DNA of 47,660 bases from Alicyclobacillus shizuokensis NBRC 103103 (GCF_001552255.1 NZ_BCQV01000015.1:1-47660), one strand, 5' to 3'; counted from the stretch's first letter, positions 12,514-21,869 are shown. Program-made: numbers and translations. Notes: a model not told the origin generated them from the letters alone.

Positions 12514-13443
12514 TTGGCTCAAACGTCGCATTCGCATCGTAAATGGCTGTGGTTGACAAGCGGATTGCTCGTGCTGCTGGTCTCTGGCTGCGGCATGTAC
12601 CCGAGCGCTCCGGGCAAGTGGCCGCAGGGGGCGTGGGGGGACATCCTGCAATTCGTCTCCCACCTTCTGGATGTCTTTGCCCAGTTTTTTGGCGGCGACT
12701 ACGGTCTGGCGCTGCTGGTTCTCACGGTATTGGTGCGGCTCTTGATTATGCCGTTTTTCCTCAAGCAGCTTCGTTATTCCAAGGCGATGCAGCAGATGCA
12801 GCCGGAAATGGCAAAGATTCGGGACAAGTATCGGAATGACCCGCAGAAAATGCAGCAGGAGATGCAAAAGCTGTGGCAGCAGGCGGGGGTCAATCCGATG
12901 GCCGGGTGTTTGCCGATGGTCCTGCAACTGCCCGTGCTCTACGCACTGTTTGGGGCGATTGAAGGCAATGTGAACATGAGCCACAGCACGTTCCTCGGTA
13001 TTTTTCAACTGGGGCAGCCGGACCACTACTTTATTCTGCCATTTGTCGCGGCGGTCACGACGTTTTTGTCGTCGCGGGTGATGATGATTGGGCAGGACAC
13101 GCAGCAGAAGTGGATGCTGTTTGTGATGCCGGTGTTCATCTTCCTGATGGCCACTCGTTTTGCTTCCGGTCTGGCGCTATACTGGGTGTACACGAACCTG
13201 TTTACGGCGGCGCAGGCGTATTTTGTGCGGGTGAGGCCGCAGGCAAAGTCCCAGCCCGCGGCGGCGACGGCCGGCGGCTCGGGAGCGTTGGCGACAGAGA
13301 CGAAGCAGCCCAAGGCCAAGCAGGCGAAAAAGAAGGCCGGGGATGCGGAGGCGCCGAATCCAAGCGGATTGACAACCGAGAAGAAACCGCAGACGCAGAA
13401 GAAGTCCGCAAAGTCGGGGAAGACCGGCAAAAACCGGAGATAG
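12514..13443 (+). CDS. yidC: Membrane protein insertase YidC (SpoIIIJ type)
   Basis: 309 aa. The N-terminal lipoprotein signal peptide has a hydrophobic stretch ending LLVSGC, so Cys is the likely lipidation site. Five transmembrane segments follow, with the hydrophilic-groove Arg in LVLTVLVRLLIMPF, the cytoplasmic hairpin MQQMQPEMAKIRDKYRND, and a long basic Lys/Ala-rich tail expected to contact ribosomes. The start is taken as TTG 12514, because GGAGGA at 12501-12506 is 7 bases away; the upstream GTG (12508) is only one base from it. jag follows, as in Bacillus spoIIIJ-jag. Confidence 0.95.
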   Translation: MAQTSHSHRKWLWLTSGLLVLLVSGCGMYPSAPGKWPQGAWGDILQFVSHLLDVFAQFFGGDYGLALLVLTVLVRLLIMPFFLKQLRYSKAMQQMQPEMAKIRDKYRNDPQKMQQEMQKLWQQAGVNPMAGCLPMVLQLPVLYALFGAIEGNVNMSHSTFLGIFQLGQPDHYFILPFVAAVTTFLSSRVMMIGQDTQQKWMLFVMPVFIFLMATRFASGLALYWVYTNLFTAAQAYFVRVRPQAKSQPAAATAGGSGALATETKQPKAKQAKKKAGDAEAPNPSGLTTEKKPQTQKKSAKSGKTGKNRR

Positions 13444-13477
13444 GATGGATATATTTTTGTGAGGGGATTTCCAGACG

Positions 13478-14206
13478 ATGAAGCGGGTTATTGCGACGGG
13501 GCGGACGGTGGAGGACGCCATTGCCTCCGCGTTGGTGCGGTTGGGCGCCACCCGTGAACAGGCGCGGGTGAAGGTTCTCGCAGAGCCGGTAAGGGGTTTG
13601 TTTGGTTGGTTTGGCGCCCGCGATGCCGAAGTGGAGGTGACGGTGGCCTCGCCGCCGGAAGAAGAGGCGGTGGAGTTTCTCTCCGAAGTTCTGGAGAAGA
13701 TGGGCGTATCGGGCAGCGCGCGCGTGCAGCGCGGCTGGGACCGGAAGCCCGGAGGCCATGGGGATTGGCGTGATCGGCCGGGGCGGGACGAGGTCATCGA
13801 GTTGGAGCTGGTCTGCGCAGAGAGGGACCTGCCCGTGGTGATTGGACGCCACGGCAGCACGTTGGACGCGCTGCAGGCCCTGGTCGACGCGGTTGTGAAC
13901 CAGCGCAGCGAACGGCGGGTGAGGTTTGTCCTAGATGCGGGCGGCTACCGGCGTCGGCGTCAGGAACAGCTCTTGCAGGCGGCGGACAGGGCCGCGGCCA
14001 AGGCGCTGCGGACACGCCAGCCGGTGTCTTTGTGGCCGATGCCGGCGCCCGAGCGAAAGCTGGTGCACACGCGTCTGCAGCGGCGGGGCGACGTACGCAC
14101 GGTCAGTGAAGGGGAGGATCCGCACCGGAAAGTGGTGGTCATTCCGCTCAAACCGCCGACGCGAGTGTGGCCGGCAGCGGATTCGACATCGGCGACCAAA
14201 GAGTGA
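13478..14206 (+). CDS. jag: RNA-binding protein Jag/KhpB
   Basis: 242 aa with the Jag-N domain at about residues 1-50 (ATGRTVEDAIASALVRLGAT, then GLFGWFG), a KH domain whose GxxG loop reads GRHG (residues about 125-128), and a C-terminal R3H domain (RKLVHTRLQ). In Gram-positives KhpB works with KhpA in RNA binding and cell-elongation control. It follows yidC by 34 bp. A terminator lies 60 bp downstream. Confidence 0.93.
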   Translation: MKRVIATGRTVEDAIASALVRLGATREQARVKVLAEPVRGLFGWFGARDAEVEVTVASPPEEEAVEFLSEVLEKMGVSGSARVQRGWDRKPGGHGDWRDRPGRDEVIELELVCAERDLPVVIGRHGSTLDALQALVDAVVNQRSERRVRFVLDAGGYRRRRQEQLLQAADRAAAKALRTRQPVSLWPMPAPERKLVHTRLQRRGDVRTVSEGEDPHRKVVVIPLKPPTRVWPAADSTSATKE

Positions 14207-14245
14207 TGCGAGAGTGACGCGGCCGCAGGGGATGAGCGGCCGGCG

Positions 14246-14254
14246 TGTGGATAA
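14246..14254 (-). promoter_or_regulatory. Isolated perfect DnaA box
   Basis: TTATCCACA on the minus strand, in the 120-bp jag-mnmE gap, about 4.6 kb from the main oriC cluster. It could titrate DnaA or regulate mnmE; a chance match is possible. Confidence 0.5.
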
Positions 14255-14266
14255 ATGGAAAGGCGG

Positions 14267-14293
14267 CCCTTCTCGTGCTGGGAGAAGGGTTTT
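14267..14293 (+). terminator. Intrinsic terminator after jag
   Basis: The stem cccttctc/gagaaggg (14267-14274 with 14282-14289), 7-base loop, is followed by TTTTGTT. It separates the rpmH-jag cluster from mnmE. Confidence 0.8.
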
Positions 14294-14326
14294 GTTCGTA
14301 GATGGGTGACGAAGGGGGGCGTGGTT

Positions 14327-15700
14327 GTGGAGACGGACACGATTGCCGCAATTGCCACCGCTCCCGGCGAGGCGGCGGTTGGCATCGTGCGCGTGAGCGG
14401 GCCGGATACGCGGAGCATTGCCGATGGTGTGGTGCGGACGCCCAGTGGGCGCAAGGTTTTGTGGCGGGAGAAGGCCCTGATCTACGGGCGGGTGGTGCAC
14501 CCGAAATCGGGGGAGACGGTGGACGAGGCCATCATCTTGTGGATGCCGGGACCGAAGAGTTACACGGCGGAAGACGTGTTGGAACTTCAGGTGCATGGTG
14601 GGATGCGCCTGGTGCAGAGTGTGCTGGGGTGCGTCCTCGACGCCGGAGCGCGCCTGGCCGAGCCTGGCGAGTTTACGCGCCGCGCGTTCGTGAACGGGCG
14701 GATTGACCTGTCGCAGGCGGAGGCAGTCATGGATCTCATCCGATCGAAGACGGAGCGCGCCTCCAGATCCGCTTTGCAGCAGGTGCGCGGCCGGTTGGGC
14801 GACAAAGTGCGCGACCTGCGGCAGCGGCTGCTGCGGCTGCAGGCGCAGGTGGAAGTGACGATTGATTACCCGGAGCACGACGTGGAGGATGTGGCGGCCC
14901 AACAGGTGTGGGAGACCGGGCAGCAGGTTCTGGCCGAGCTGGACGAGCTGTTGGCCGCATCCCGCTTGGGCCGGGTGCTGCGCGACGGGCTGTCGACTGC
15001 GATTGTGGGCCGGCCAAACGTCGGCAAATCGTCGTTGATGAACGCGCTCCTGCAACGGGAAAGAGCCATCGTCACGGACATTCCGGGCACCACGCGGGAC
15101 GTGTTGGAGGACTACGTGAACGTGCGCGGGATCCCGTTTCGCCTCCTGGATACGGCCGGCATCCGCGAAACCGGGGACGTGGTGGAGCGCATCGGCGTGG
15201 AAAGGTCGCGGCAAAGCCTTAAGGAAGCCGAGTTGGTGCTGTTGGTGCTGGACGCCTCGGAGCCGTTGACGGAGGCGGACAGGCAGCTGCTGGCGGAGAC
15301 GGACGGACTGCGCCGCATCGTGGTCTTGAACAAGGCCGACCTGCCACTGCGCGTGCAGCCTGAAGAGGTGGCTCAGGCGGTGGCCGGCGACCGTATGGTC
15401 AAGGTGTCGGCGCGTGAGTTGCAGGGGATGGCGGAGCTGGCGGACGCGATGGCGGAAGCGGCCGGTTGGGGCAGCGCCGAGGACTTGACCTACATGACCA
15501 ACGAACGCCAGTCGCGGCTTTTGCAATCTGCCCGGGAGGAGCTGCAGGCGGCGGTGGACGCGGCACGCATGGGGGCGACGCTGGATATTGTGGCGGTGCA
15601 GCTGCAGGCGGCCTACGCACAGCTCGGGTTGGTGATTGGCGAAGAGGTCGGCGAGGAACTGCTGGACGAAATCTTCTCCCAGTTTTGCCTCGGCAAGTGA
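14327..15700 (+). CDS. mnmE: tRNA modification GTPase MnmE
   Basis: With MnmG it installs carboxymethylaminomethyl groups on wobble uridines. 457 aa from GTG 14327 (METDTIAAIATAPGE), which matches the family N-terminus. AAGGGGGG is 7 bases upstream; the open frame extends further but has no better start. An N-terminal formyl-THF-binding-like domain is followed by the G domain: G1 GRPNVGKSS, G3 DTAG, G4 NKAD. The terminal FCLGK contains the conserved Cys. Confidence 0.97.
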   Translation: METDTIAAIATAPGEAAVGIVRVSGPDTRSIADGVVRTPSGRKVLWREKALIYGRVVHPKSGETVDEAIILWMPGPKSYTAEDVLELQVHGGMRLVQSVLGCVLDAGARLAEPGEFTRRAFVNGRIDLSQAEAVMDLIRSKTERASRSALQQVRGRLGDKVRDLRQRLLRLQAQVEVTIDYPEHDVEDVAAQQVWETGQQVLAELDELLAASRLGRVLRDGLSTAIVGRPNVGKSSLMNALLQRERAIVTDIPGTTRDVLEDYVNVRGIPFRLLDTAGIRETGDVVERIGVERSRQSLKEAELVLLVLDASEPLTEADRQLLAETDGLRRIVVLNKADLPLRVQPEEVAQAVAGDRMVKVSARELQGMAELADAMAEAAGWGSAEDLTYMTNERQSRLLQSAREELQAAVDAARMGATLDIVAVQLQAAYAQLGLVIGEEVGEELLDEIFSQFCLGK

Positions 15701-15723
15701 GGCCCAGTGGAAGGGGTGATTGA

Positions 15724-17613
15724 ATGCGCTATTTCGCGGGTGAATACGAGGTGATTGTTGTCGGCGCCGGGCATGCCGGGTGCGAGGCGGCGTTGGCGGC
15801 GGCGCGGATGGGGTGCCGGACGCTGCTGTTGACCATCAACCTGGACACGATTGCGTACATGCCGTGCAATCCGTCCATCGGCGGCCCGGCTAAGGGCATC
15901 GTGGTGCGCGAAATCGACGCCTTGGGCGGGGAGATGGCGCGCAACATCGACCACACTTACATCCAGATGCGGATGCTCAACACCGGCAAAGGGCCGGCGG
16001 TGCAGGCGCTGCGGGCGCAAGCGGACAAGCGCCTGTATGGAGCGTTGATGAAACAAAAGCTGGAGAATCAAGCGAACCTTGACATGAAGCAGGGAATGGT
16101 CGAAGAACTGCTGACCAAAGGGGACCGGGTGTATGCGGTGGTGACCAAAACCGGCGCCGAGTACCGCGCCAAGGCGGTGGTGCTGACCACCGGCACTTAC
16201 CTGCGGGGACGGGTGTTCATCGGCGAGGTCTCGTATGACAGCGGCCCGTATGGGCAGATGCCGGCGGTCAAGCTCACCGACAGCCTGCTGGACATTGGAT
16301 TTGAGCTGGTCCGTTTCAAGACCGGCACGCCGCCGCGCATCAATCGCAATTCCATCCGTTTCGACGCCTTGGAGGAGCAGCCTGGGGACGAACATCCGGG
16401 TCACTTCTCCTTCGACGTGGATGTCCCGGAGCGACCCCAAGTGTCGTGTTGGTTGACGTACACCAACGAGAACTCCCATTCCATCATCCTTGAGAATCTG
16501 GACCGGGCGCCGATGTATTCTGGGGAAATCAAAGGCACAGGCCCGCGCTACTGCCCGTCGATTGAGGACAAGGTGGTGCGTTTTCGCGACCGTCCGAGCC
16601 ACCAGATATTCCTCGAGCCGGAGGGGCCGGAGACTGCGGAGTGGTATGTACAGGGCCTGTCCACCAGTCTGCCGGAGGATGTGCAGCTGCAGGTGCTGCG
16701 CACGATTCCGGGCCTGGAGCAGGTGGAGATGCTGCGGCCCGGCTACGCGATTGAATACGATGTCATCGTCCCGACCCAACTGTGGCCGACCCTGGAATCC
16801 AAGTTGGTGGAGGGATTGTTCACCGCCGGCCAACTGAACGGCACGTCGGGCTACGAGGAGGCAGCCGGACAGGGAATTGTGGCGGGCATCAACGCGGCCC
16901 GCAAAGCGCAGGGCGAGGCGCCGATTGTGCTGGCGAGATCCGACGCGTACATCGGCGTGATGATTGACGACCTGGTGACCAAGGGTACCAAGGAACCGTA
17001 TCGGCTGCTCACCTCGCGCGCCGAATACCGGCTGCTGCTGCGCCACGACAATGCCGACCTGCGCCTGATGGAAATTGGGCGGCGGGCTGGGCTCTTGGCG
17101 CCGGAGAAGTATGAGCGAATGATGGAGAAGAAGCAGGCGGTGGCGGCGGAGTTGGAGCGTTTGGCGAACACGCGGGTGCGGCCGGAGGTGGCCAACCCCG
17201 TTCTGGCCGCGGCCGGATCGCGACCGATTGCGGAAGCGGTGAGCCTGGAGCAGTTGCTGCGCCGTCCGGAGGTGGAATATGCCCACATTGAGCAGATGGA
17301 GGGTGAGGCGCAGGCGCAGCGGCTGTCGCAAGAGGTGCGGGAACAGGTCGAAATCCAGGTCAAATACAGCGGGTACATTCAAAAGCAACTGCAGGACATT
17401 GAGCGTCAGAAGCGGCTGGAAGAAAAGGAGATTCCGTCCTCACTGGATTACGAGGCAGTGCGCGGGTTGTCGTCAGAGGGCCGGGAGAAGTTGACGAAGG
17501 TACGGCCAATGACGGTCGGGCAGGCGGCGCGGATTCCCGGTGTGACGCCGGCCGACATTTCTATCCTGCTGGTGCATCTGCAGCAGGCGCGGGGCAAGGC
17601 TGTCAATGGCTGA
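15724..17613 (+). CDS. mnmG: tRNA uridine modification enzyme MnmG (GidA)
   Basis: FAD- and NADH-dependent partner of MnmE; 629 aa, normal length. The N-terminal dinucleotide-binding motif is [19 protein letters not shown]. The conserved [12 protein letters not shown] segment, the TGTPPRI region, a second signature, [17 protein letters not shown], and the alpha-helical C-terminal MnmE-binding domain are all present. The ATG lies 23 bp after mnmE, and the end overlaps rsmG by 8 bp. Confidence 0.97.
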   Translation: MRYFAGEYEVIVVGAGHAGCEAALAAARMGCRTLLLTINLDTIAYMPCNPSIGGPAKGIVVREIDALGGEMARNIDHTYIQMRMLNTGKGPAVQALRAQADKRLYGALMKQKLENQANLDMKQGMVEELLTKGDRVYAVVTKTGAEYRAKAVVLTTGTYLRGRVFIGEVSYDSGPYGQMPAVKLTDSLLDIGFELVRFKTGTPPRINRNSIRFDALEEQPGDEHPGHFSFDVDVPERPQVSCWLTYTNENSHSIILENLDRAPMYSGEIKGTGPRYCPSIEDKVVRFRDRPSHQIFLEPEGPETAEWYVQGLSTSLPEDVQLQVLRTIPGLEQVEMLRPGYAIEYDVIVPTQLWPTLESKLVEGLFTAGQLNGTSGYEEAAGQGIVAGINAARKAQGEAPIVLARSDAYIGVMIDDLVTKGTKEPYRLLTSRAEYRLLLRHDNADLRLMEIGRRAGLLAPEKYERMMEKKQAVAAELERLANTRVRPEVANPVLAAAGSRPIAEAVSLEQLLRRPEVEYAHIEQMEGEAQAQRLSQEVREQVEIQVKYSGYIQKQLQDIERQKRLEEKEIPSSLDYEAVRGLSSEGREKLTKVRPMTVGQAARIPGVTPADISILLVHLQQARGKAVNG

Positions 17614-18316
17614 CGCGCGGATGCGCTTGGAGGCGCAGTGGTCACAGGCGCAGCGGGCGGCGTTTGCCCGCTATTTTGAGCTGCTGGCGGAGTGGAACCA
17701 AAGGATGAACCTGACGGCGGTGACGGAAGAGTCGGAGGTGTACGTCAAACACTTCTGGGACAGCCTTGTCGTGTTGGACGTGCCGGAATTTTCGGAGGCG
17801 CTCACGGGCGCGGGGAACATCGCCGACGTGGGTACCGGAGCGGGTTTCCCGGGGCTGCCGCTGGCGATTTGCCGGCCAGAGGCGCGGGTGGTTTTGATGG
17901 ACGCGCTGCAGAAGCGGACGAAATTCTTGCAGGCGGTGGTGAACGAGCTGGGGTTGTCCAATGTCGAGGTGGTGCACGGGCGGGCTGAGGACTTGGCGCG
18001 TGCGCGTGCGTGGCGTCAGCGCTTTGACGTGGTGGTGTCGCGTGCGGTGGCTCGGTTGAACGTGCTATTGGAACTGACGGCGCCCCTGGCCCGCCCGGGT
18101 GGCCTGGTGGTGGCGTACAAAGGGCCGCAGGTGGACGAGGAGCTGGCCGATGGGCGGCGAGCGGCAGGAAAACTAGCGGCGAAGGTGGAGCGTGTGGTAC
18201 GCGCCGAGCTGCCGGAAGGAGCAGGGGAACGGGCGCTGGTGCTGGTGCGCGTGTTGGGCCAGGTGGCGTCCTCCTATCCGCGCAAGGCGGGCACGCCTCA
18301 ACGCAGGCCGCTGTAA
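17606..18316 (+). CDS. rsmG: 16S rRNA (guanine527-N7)-methyltransferase RsmG (GidB)
   Basis: SAM-dependent methyltransferase of 236 aa. Motif I is [17 protein letters not shown] near residues 72-88, followed by [16 protein letters not shown]. The SRAVA segment is typical of RsmG. The start overlaps the mnmG stop by 8 bp, so translation is probably coupled. Loss of this enzyme in other bacteria gives low-level streptomycin resistance. Confidence 0.96.
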   Translation: MADARMRLEAQWSQAQRAAFARYFELLAEWNQRMNLTAVTEESEVYVKHFWDSLVVLDVPEFSEALTGAGNIADVGTGAGFPGLPLAICRPEARVVLMDALQKRTKFLQAVVNELGLSNVEVVHGRAEDLARARAWRQRFDVVVSRAVARLNVLLELTAPLARPGGLVVAYKGPQVDEELADGRRAAGKLAAKVERVVRAELPEGAGERALVLVRVLGQVASSYPRKAGTPQRRPL

Positions 18317-18450
18317 GGCATCTCACTGCAGGGTCGCGAATTAGCTGTCGGATGCTGGCGCCTGGCGGCAACCTTTGTCGAGGGGCAGGAATTTGGCTGC
18401 GGCCGTGGAAATGGTGGTAAAGACAGTGGTGTGGGGCGACTCTGCAGCTG

Positions 18451-18466
18451 CGGCGGGGAACCGCCG
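18451..18466. other. GC hairpin with GGAA tetraloop upstream of noc
   Basis: cggcgg-ggaa-ccgccg forms a perfect 6-bp stem capped by a GNRA-type loop, just before the noc ribosome binding site. There is no T-run, so it is not a terminator. A role in noc mRNA stability or translation is possible but unproven. Confidence 0.45.
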
Positions 18467-18487
18467 TGACGGATAGAGGGGTTGCGC

Positions 18488-19345
18488 ATGAGGGAAACAT
18501 GGGGAAGATGGTTAGGCACAAAGGATGAATCAACCAACACTGCGGTGGTGCAGATAGGTGTCGATGAGATTGTCTCCAATCCGTTCCAGCCGCGCACTAT
18601 GTTTGATGAGGAGAGCATCTCCGAGCTGGCCCGCACCATCCAAACCCACGGGTTGATTCAGCCGCTGGTGGTGCGGCGGCACAACGGCCGCTACGAGTTG
18701 ATCGCCGGCGAACGGCGGTTGCGGGCCGCGCGGATGTTGGGTTGGACGACTGTCCCGGCCATCGTCAAAGAGATGAACGACGCCCAGACCGCGTCGGCGG
18801 CGTTGATTGAGAACCTGCAGCGGGAAGGGTTGACTCCGATTGAGGAGGCCGTCGCCTACCAACAGCTGCTTGAGCTGCATGGATTGACGCAGGAGAGTTT
18901 GGCGCAACGGCTGGGCAAGGGCCAGTCCACCATCGCCAACAAGCTGCGCCTGCTTCACCTGCCGGAGGTGGTGCAGGAGGCGCTGCGGCGGCGCCAGATC
19001 ACCGAGCGGCACGCGCGGGCGTTGCTGGCCCTGCCTTCGGAGGAGTGGCAGGTCAAGCTGTTTGAGGAGTGCGTGGAACGGGGTTGGAACGTCAAACAGA
19101 TGGAGGAGCGGGTGCGGCAGACGCTGGCCCGTCTTGAGCACACTCCGGTGCGGCGCCCGCGGCGGCGCGGTCTGTCGAAGGATGTGCGGTTGGCGGTCAA
19201 CACCATTCGCCAGTCCCTGAGCATGATCGAGAAGTCGGGGCTGTCGGTGGTATGCGAGGAGCAGGACGACACGGACTTCTATCAGTTCATCATCAAGGTG
19301 CCGAAGGGAACATCGGCAAACAAGCCGTCCTCGTCCGACGAATAG
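18488..19345 (+). CDS. noc: Nucleoid occlusion protein Noc (ParB paralogue)
   Basis: A 285-aa ParB-family CTP-switch protein that binds scattered Noc sites and keeps the division septum off the nucleoid. The N-terminal amphipathic membrane-targeting stretch (RETWGRWLG) is typical of Noc. The CTPase motif region is GLIQPLVVRR ... ELIAGERRLRAAR, followed by ENLQREGLTPIEEA and the HTH with LGKGQSTIANKLRLL, where Noc and ParB differ. The ATG has AGAGGGG 6 bases upstream; an upstream TTG is not supported. It lies between rsmG and parA as in B. subtilis. Confidence 0.94.
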   Translation: MRETWGRWLGTKDESTNTAVVQIGVDEIVSNPFQPRTMFDEESISELARTIQTHGLIQPLVVRRHNGRYELIAGERRLRAARMLGWTTVPAIVKEMNDAQTASAALIENLQREGLTPIEEAVAYQQLLELHGLTQESLAQRLGKGQSTIANKLRLLHLPEVVQEALRRRQITERHARALLALPSEEWQVKLFEECVERGWNVKQMEERVRQTLARLEHTPVRRPRRRGLSKDVRLAVNTIRQSLSMIEKSGLSVVCEEQDDTDFYQFIIKVPKGTSANKPSSSDE

Positions 19346-19388
19346 GTTTACCGTGGCTGGATGGATGCACGGGGATTCCAGGATACGT

Positions 19389-19420
19389 GCGGGCAAGGGT
19401 GACCAGCCTGCTTTTTTTTT
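19389..19420 (+). terminator. Intrinsic terminator after noc
   Basis: The stem gcgggc/gcctgc (one G-U pair) at 19389-19394 with 19406-19411 is followed by nine T (19412-19420). It ends the mnmEG-rsmG-noc transcript before parAB. Confidence 0.8.
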
Positions 19421-19475
19421 GTTTCTTCCGGAGCTGTGGCGGGCAGGTTTACGTCCCCCATTTTTCTGTGGGAGC

Positions 19476-19497
19476 TGCACCTAGAAAGATAGGTGCA
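19476..19497. promoter_or_regulatory. Perfect inverted repeat upstream of parA
   Basis: tgcaccta-gaaaga-taggtgca, 8-bp arms with a 6-base spacer, lies about 100 bp before the parA start. No T-run follows, so an operator or RNA hairpin is more likely than a terminator. No known regulator is assigned. Confidence 0.55.
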
Positions 19498-19597
19498 ACG
19501 AGAGATTGCTAGATTCGGCGATCAAGCAGGTAGGATTTGAAGTAGAATGAATGGTAGCAGCGATGTCGTCGGGAATCGCGAATGAGGAGGGCGCTTT

Positions 19598-20365
19598 GTG
19601 GCCAGCGGGCGGATCATTGCAGTTGCGAATCAAAAAGGCGGGGTCGGCAAAACGACGACCGCGGTGAATCTAACGGCTTGCATGGCTGATTTGGGGAAGC
19701 GGGTGTTGTTGGTCGACATTGATCCACAGGGCAATTCGACCTCCGGCATCGGTGTGAATAAAGCGGACGTTCATTATTGTGTGTATGATGTCATCATCAA
19801 CGATGTGCCCGTGGAGCGGGCCATCTTGCGCAGCGACGTGCCGAATCTGTCTGTGCTGCCGGCCACCATTCAGTTGGCGGGCGCCGAAATCGAATTGGTG
19901 CCCACCATATCCCGGGAGGTGCGGCTGCGGCGGGCAGTGCAGCCGTTGCGTAAAGAGTACGACTACATCATCATTGATTGTCCGCCGTCGCTGGGGCTGT
20001 TGACCGTCAATGCGCTGACGGCGGCGGACTCGGTGCTCATCCCCATCCAGTGCGAGTATTACGCGCTGGAGGGACTGAGTCAGCTGTTGAACACCATTCG
20101 GCTCGTGCAGAAACACCTGAACACGTCACTGGAAGTGGAAGGGGTGTTGCTCACCATGCTTGATGCACGCACCAATCTGGGGATCCAGGTGATTGAGGAC
20201 GTCAAAAAGTACTTTCGCGACAAGGTTTATCATACGGTCATCCCGCGCAACGTCCGTTTGAGCGAAGCTCCGAGCCACGGCCGTCCCATCATTCACTACG
20301 ACGCCAAGTCCCGTGGGGCGGAGACGTACATGGACCTGGCCAGGGAAGTGATTGGCCTTGACTAA
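19598..20365 (+). CDS. parA: Chromosome partition ATPase ParA (Soj)
   Basis: Deviant-Walker ParA ATPase, 255 aa. The KGGVGKTTTAVNL Walker A' motif (signature Lys) is near residues 13-25, Walker A is followed by VDIDPQGN, and Walker B is YIIIDCPP. In Bacilli it drives origin segregation with ParB and also controls DnaA. GTG start with GAGGAGG 7 bases upstream. It overlaps parB by 14 bp. Confidence 0.97.
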   Translation: MASGRIIAVANQKGGVGKTTTAVNLTACMADLGKRVLLVDIDPQGNSTSGIGVNKADVHYCVYDVIINDVPVERAILRSDVPNLSVLPATIQLAGAEIELVPTISREVRLRRAVQPLRKEYDYIIIDCPPSLGLLTVNALTAADSVLIPIQCEYYALEGLSQLLNTIRLVQKHLNTSLEVEGVLLTMLDARTNLGIQVIEDVKKYFRDKVYHTVIPRNVRLSEAPSHGRPIIHYDAKSRGAETYMDLAREVIGLD

Positions 20366-21215
20366 GCAGCAGAAGGGTTTGGGGAAGGGATTGGGGGCGC
20401 TGCTCCCGGAGCTGAACATCTCGGAGCAGGACCAGGTGTCAACGGTCGCGATTCGAGACCTGAGGCCAAACCCATACCAGCCGCGCAGGGTGTTCGACGA
20501 GGATAAACTGGGTGAGTTGGCCCAGTCCATTCGCGAGCACGGGATCATTCAGCCGTTGATTGTCCGCCGCAGCCGCATCCGCGGCTACGATATTGTGGCT
20601 GGGGAGCGGCGGTTCCGGGCCGCCCAGATGGCCGGGCTGACGGACGTGCCGGCGGTGGTGCGTGAGTTTACCGATGTGCAGCTGATGGAGATAGCGGTCA
20701 TTGAGAACCTGCAGCGGGAGGATCTGAACGCGATTGAGATCTCGGAGGCGTACGCCAACCTGATTGAGAAGTGTCATCTGACGCAGGAACAGTTGGCCAA
20801 ACGGGTCGGTCAGAGCCGTTCCCACGTCGCCAACATGCTGCGCCTGTTGCAGCTTCCCGAGGAGGTGCGAGAGTTGGTTTCACGTGGAACATTGTCCATG
20901 GGACACGCCCGGGCGCTGTTGGCTGTACCCGATTCGAATCGGCAGGTGGAACTGGCTCGCCGGGTGGCCGCGGAGGATCTGAGCGTGCGGACTTTGGAAA
21001 CGCTCGTGTACCGTCCCACTGTTTCACGTGAAACAAGAAATAAAAAGCCGCTGCCAAGCCATTATAAGCGGTACGAAGAACAGTTCCGCGTTCGGCTGGG
21101 TACCTCTGTGCGCATACGGCCGGGCAAGAAGCGGGGGAAAATCGAGATCGACTACTTCTCGGACGAAGACCTCGAACGAATTCTCAGCCTGGTCGGAGCG
21201 GAAGGTGAATCCTGA
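20352..21215 (+). CDS. parB: Chromosome partition protein ParB (Spo0J)
   Basis: CTP-dependent clamp that loads at parS. 287 aa: N-terminal KGLGKGLGALLPE (ParA-activating peptide), CTP-binding region with HGIIQPLIVRR and VAGERRFRAAQ, HTH with VGQSRSHVANMLRLLQLP, and a C-terminal dimerisation domain. The start is TTG within the parA end; TTG 20352 is used, but TTG 20358 is equally near AGGGAAG. Two parS-like sites lie inside the gene, as in B. subtilis spo0J. Confidence 0.96.
   Translation: MALTKQQKGLGKGLGALLPELNISEQDQVSTVAIRDLRPNPYQPRRVFDEDKLGELAQSIREHGIIQPLIVRRSRIRGYDIVAGERRFRAAQMAGLTDVPAVVREFTDVQLMEIAVIENLQREDLNAIEISEAYANLIEKCHLTQEQLAKRVGQSRSHVANMLRLLQLPEEVRELVSRGTLSMGHARALLAVPDSNRQVELARRVAAEDLSVRTLETLVYRPTVSRETRNKKPLPSHYKRYEEQFRVRLGTSVRIRPGKKRGKIEIDYFSDEDLERILSLVGAEGES
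20876..20891. promoter_or_regulatory. parS: parS-like site 1 inside parB
   Basis: ggtttcacgtggaaca, whose reverse complement is TGTTCCACGTGAAACC. It has a single mismatch to the B. subtilis parS consensus TGTTNCACGTGAAACA. Confidence 0.8.
21020..21035. promoter_or_regulatory. parS: parS site 2 inside parB
   Basis: TGTTTCACGTGAAACA, a perfect 16-bp palindrome and exact parS consensus. It is the expected ParB loading site about 12 kb from oriC. Confidence 0.95.
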
Positions 21216-21368
21216 AGCGAGACGGCGACGGTCCATGCGGGCGCGGCAACGGTTGCCCATCTTCGTTCCCCGTCTTGTTTTCATCTGACCACATAGGTTT
21301 TCTAGCGACTTTCAAATCGATCGTTGTATACTGTAGATTCATCCGGTGGGAGAGAGGAGAAGACGGGT

Positions 21369-21869
21369 TTGTTGAACGGGCTCACATTGACAGAAGCCGA
21401 GCTCTATGCAGGTGCGGTCGGCGTGCTGGCGATTGCGGCCATCATTGTCTCCATCGTCGCGTTAGTCCGCCTGTCCGGTCTGCGGCGAAGGTTTCAAAAG
21501 TGGAAGTCGATTCACTCCAGCGCAGACCTGGACGCCGTCTATGAACAGACCCTCGAGGCGGTAAAACGTATGCGGCAGGAGGTGGACCGCCTATCGGAGG
21601 AAAACCGGGCTCTGCGGCAGGCTTTGGCCAGCAAGCTGTCGACCGCGCGGCTGGTTCGTTTCAACGCCTTTGCGGATGTAGGAAGCAATTTGAGTTTTTC
21701 GCTGGCGTTGCTCGACGATGACCGCAACGGGGTCGTGCTGTCGTCCATCTATGGACGCGACGAGTCTCGGGTTTATGCCAAGCCGGTGCAGTCGGGGACT
21801 TCCACGTATCCGCTCACTGAGGAGGAGCAAATGGCCATAGAAGGCCGTGAGTTGAGCGTGCACCGTTAA
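21369..21869 (+). CDS. DUF4446 family membrane protein
   Basis: About 166 aa. A single N-terminal membrane helix (VGVLAIAAIIVSIVALVRL) is followed by a predicted coiled coil (VKRMRQEVDRLSEENRALRQAL) and a C-terminal domain (VRFNAFADVGSNLSFSLALLDDDRNGVVLSSIYGR) characteristic of DUF4446 proteins found next to parB/yyaC in Bacilli and Clostridia. The start is TTG 21369, with AGAGGAG about 9 bases upstream; TTG 21372 is an alternative. The function is unknown. Confidence 0.85.
   Translation: MLNGLTLTEAELYAGAVGVLAIAAIIVSIVALVRLSGLRRRFQKWKSIHSSADLDAVYEQTLEAVKRMRQEVDRLSEENRALRQALASKLSTARLVRFNAFADVGSNLSFSLALLDDDRNGVVLSSIYGRDESRVYAKPVQSGTSTYPLTEEEQMAIEGRELSVHR

Noticed and set aside
13931-15526. 531-codon minus-strand open frame opposite jag and mnmE
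   Set aside because: Shadow frame: spans two real genes and a terminator, no recognisable protein.
15613-17388. 591-codon minus-strand open frame opposite mnmG
   Set aside because: Antisense of a fully conserved enzyme; composition typical of reverse-frame GC-rich DNA.
18451-18466. Hairpin before noc as a terminator
   Set aside because: No T-run follows; listed instead as a leader hairpin.
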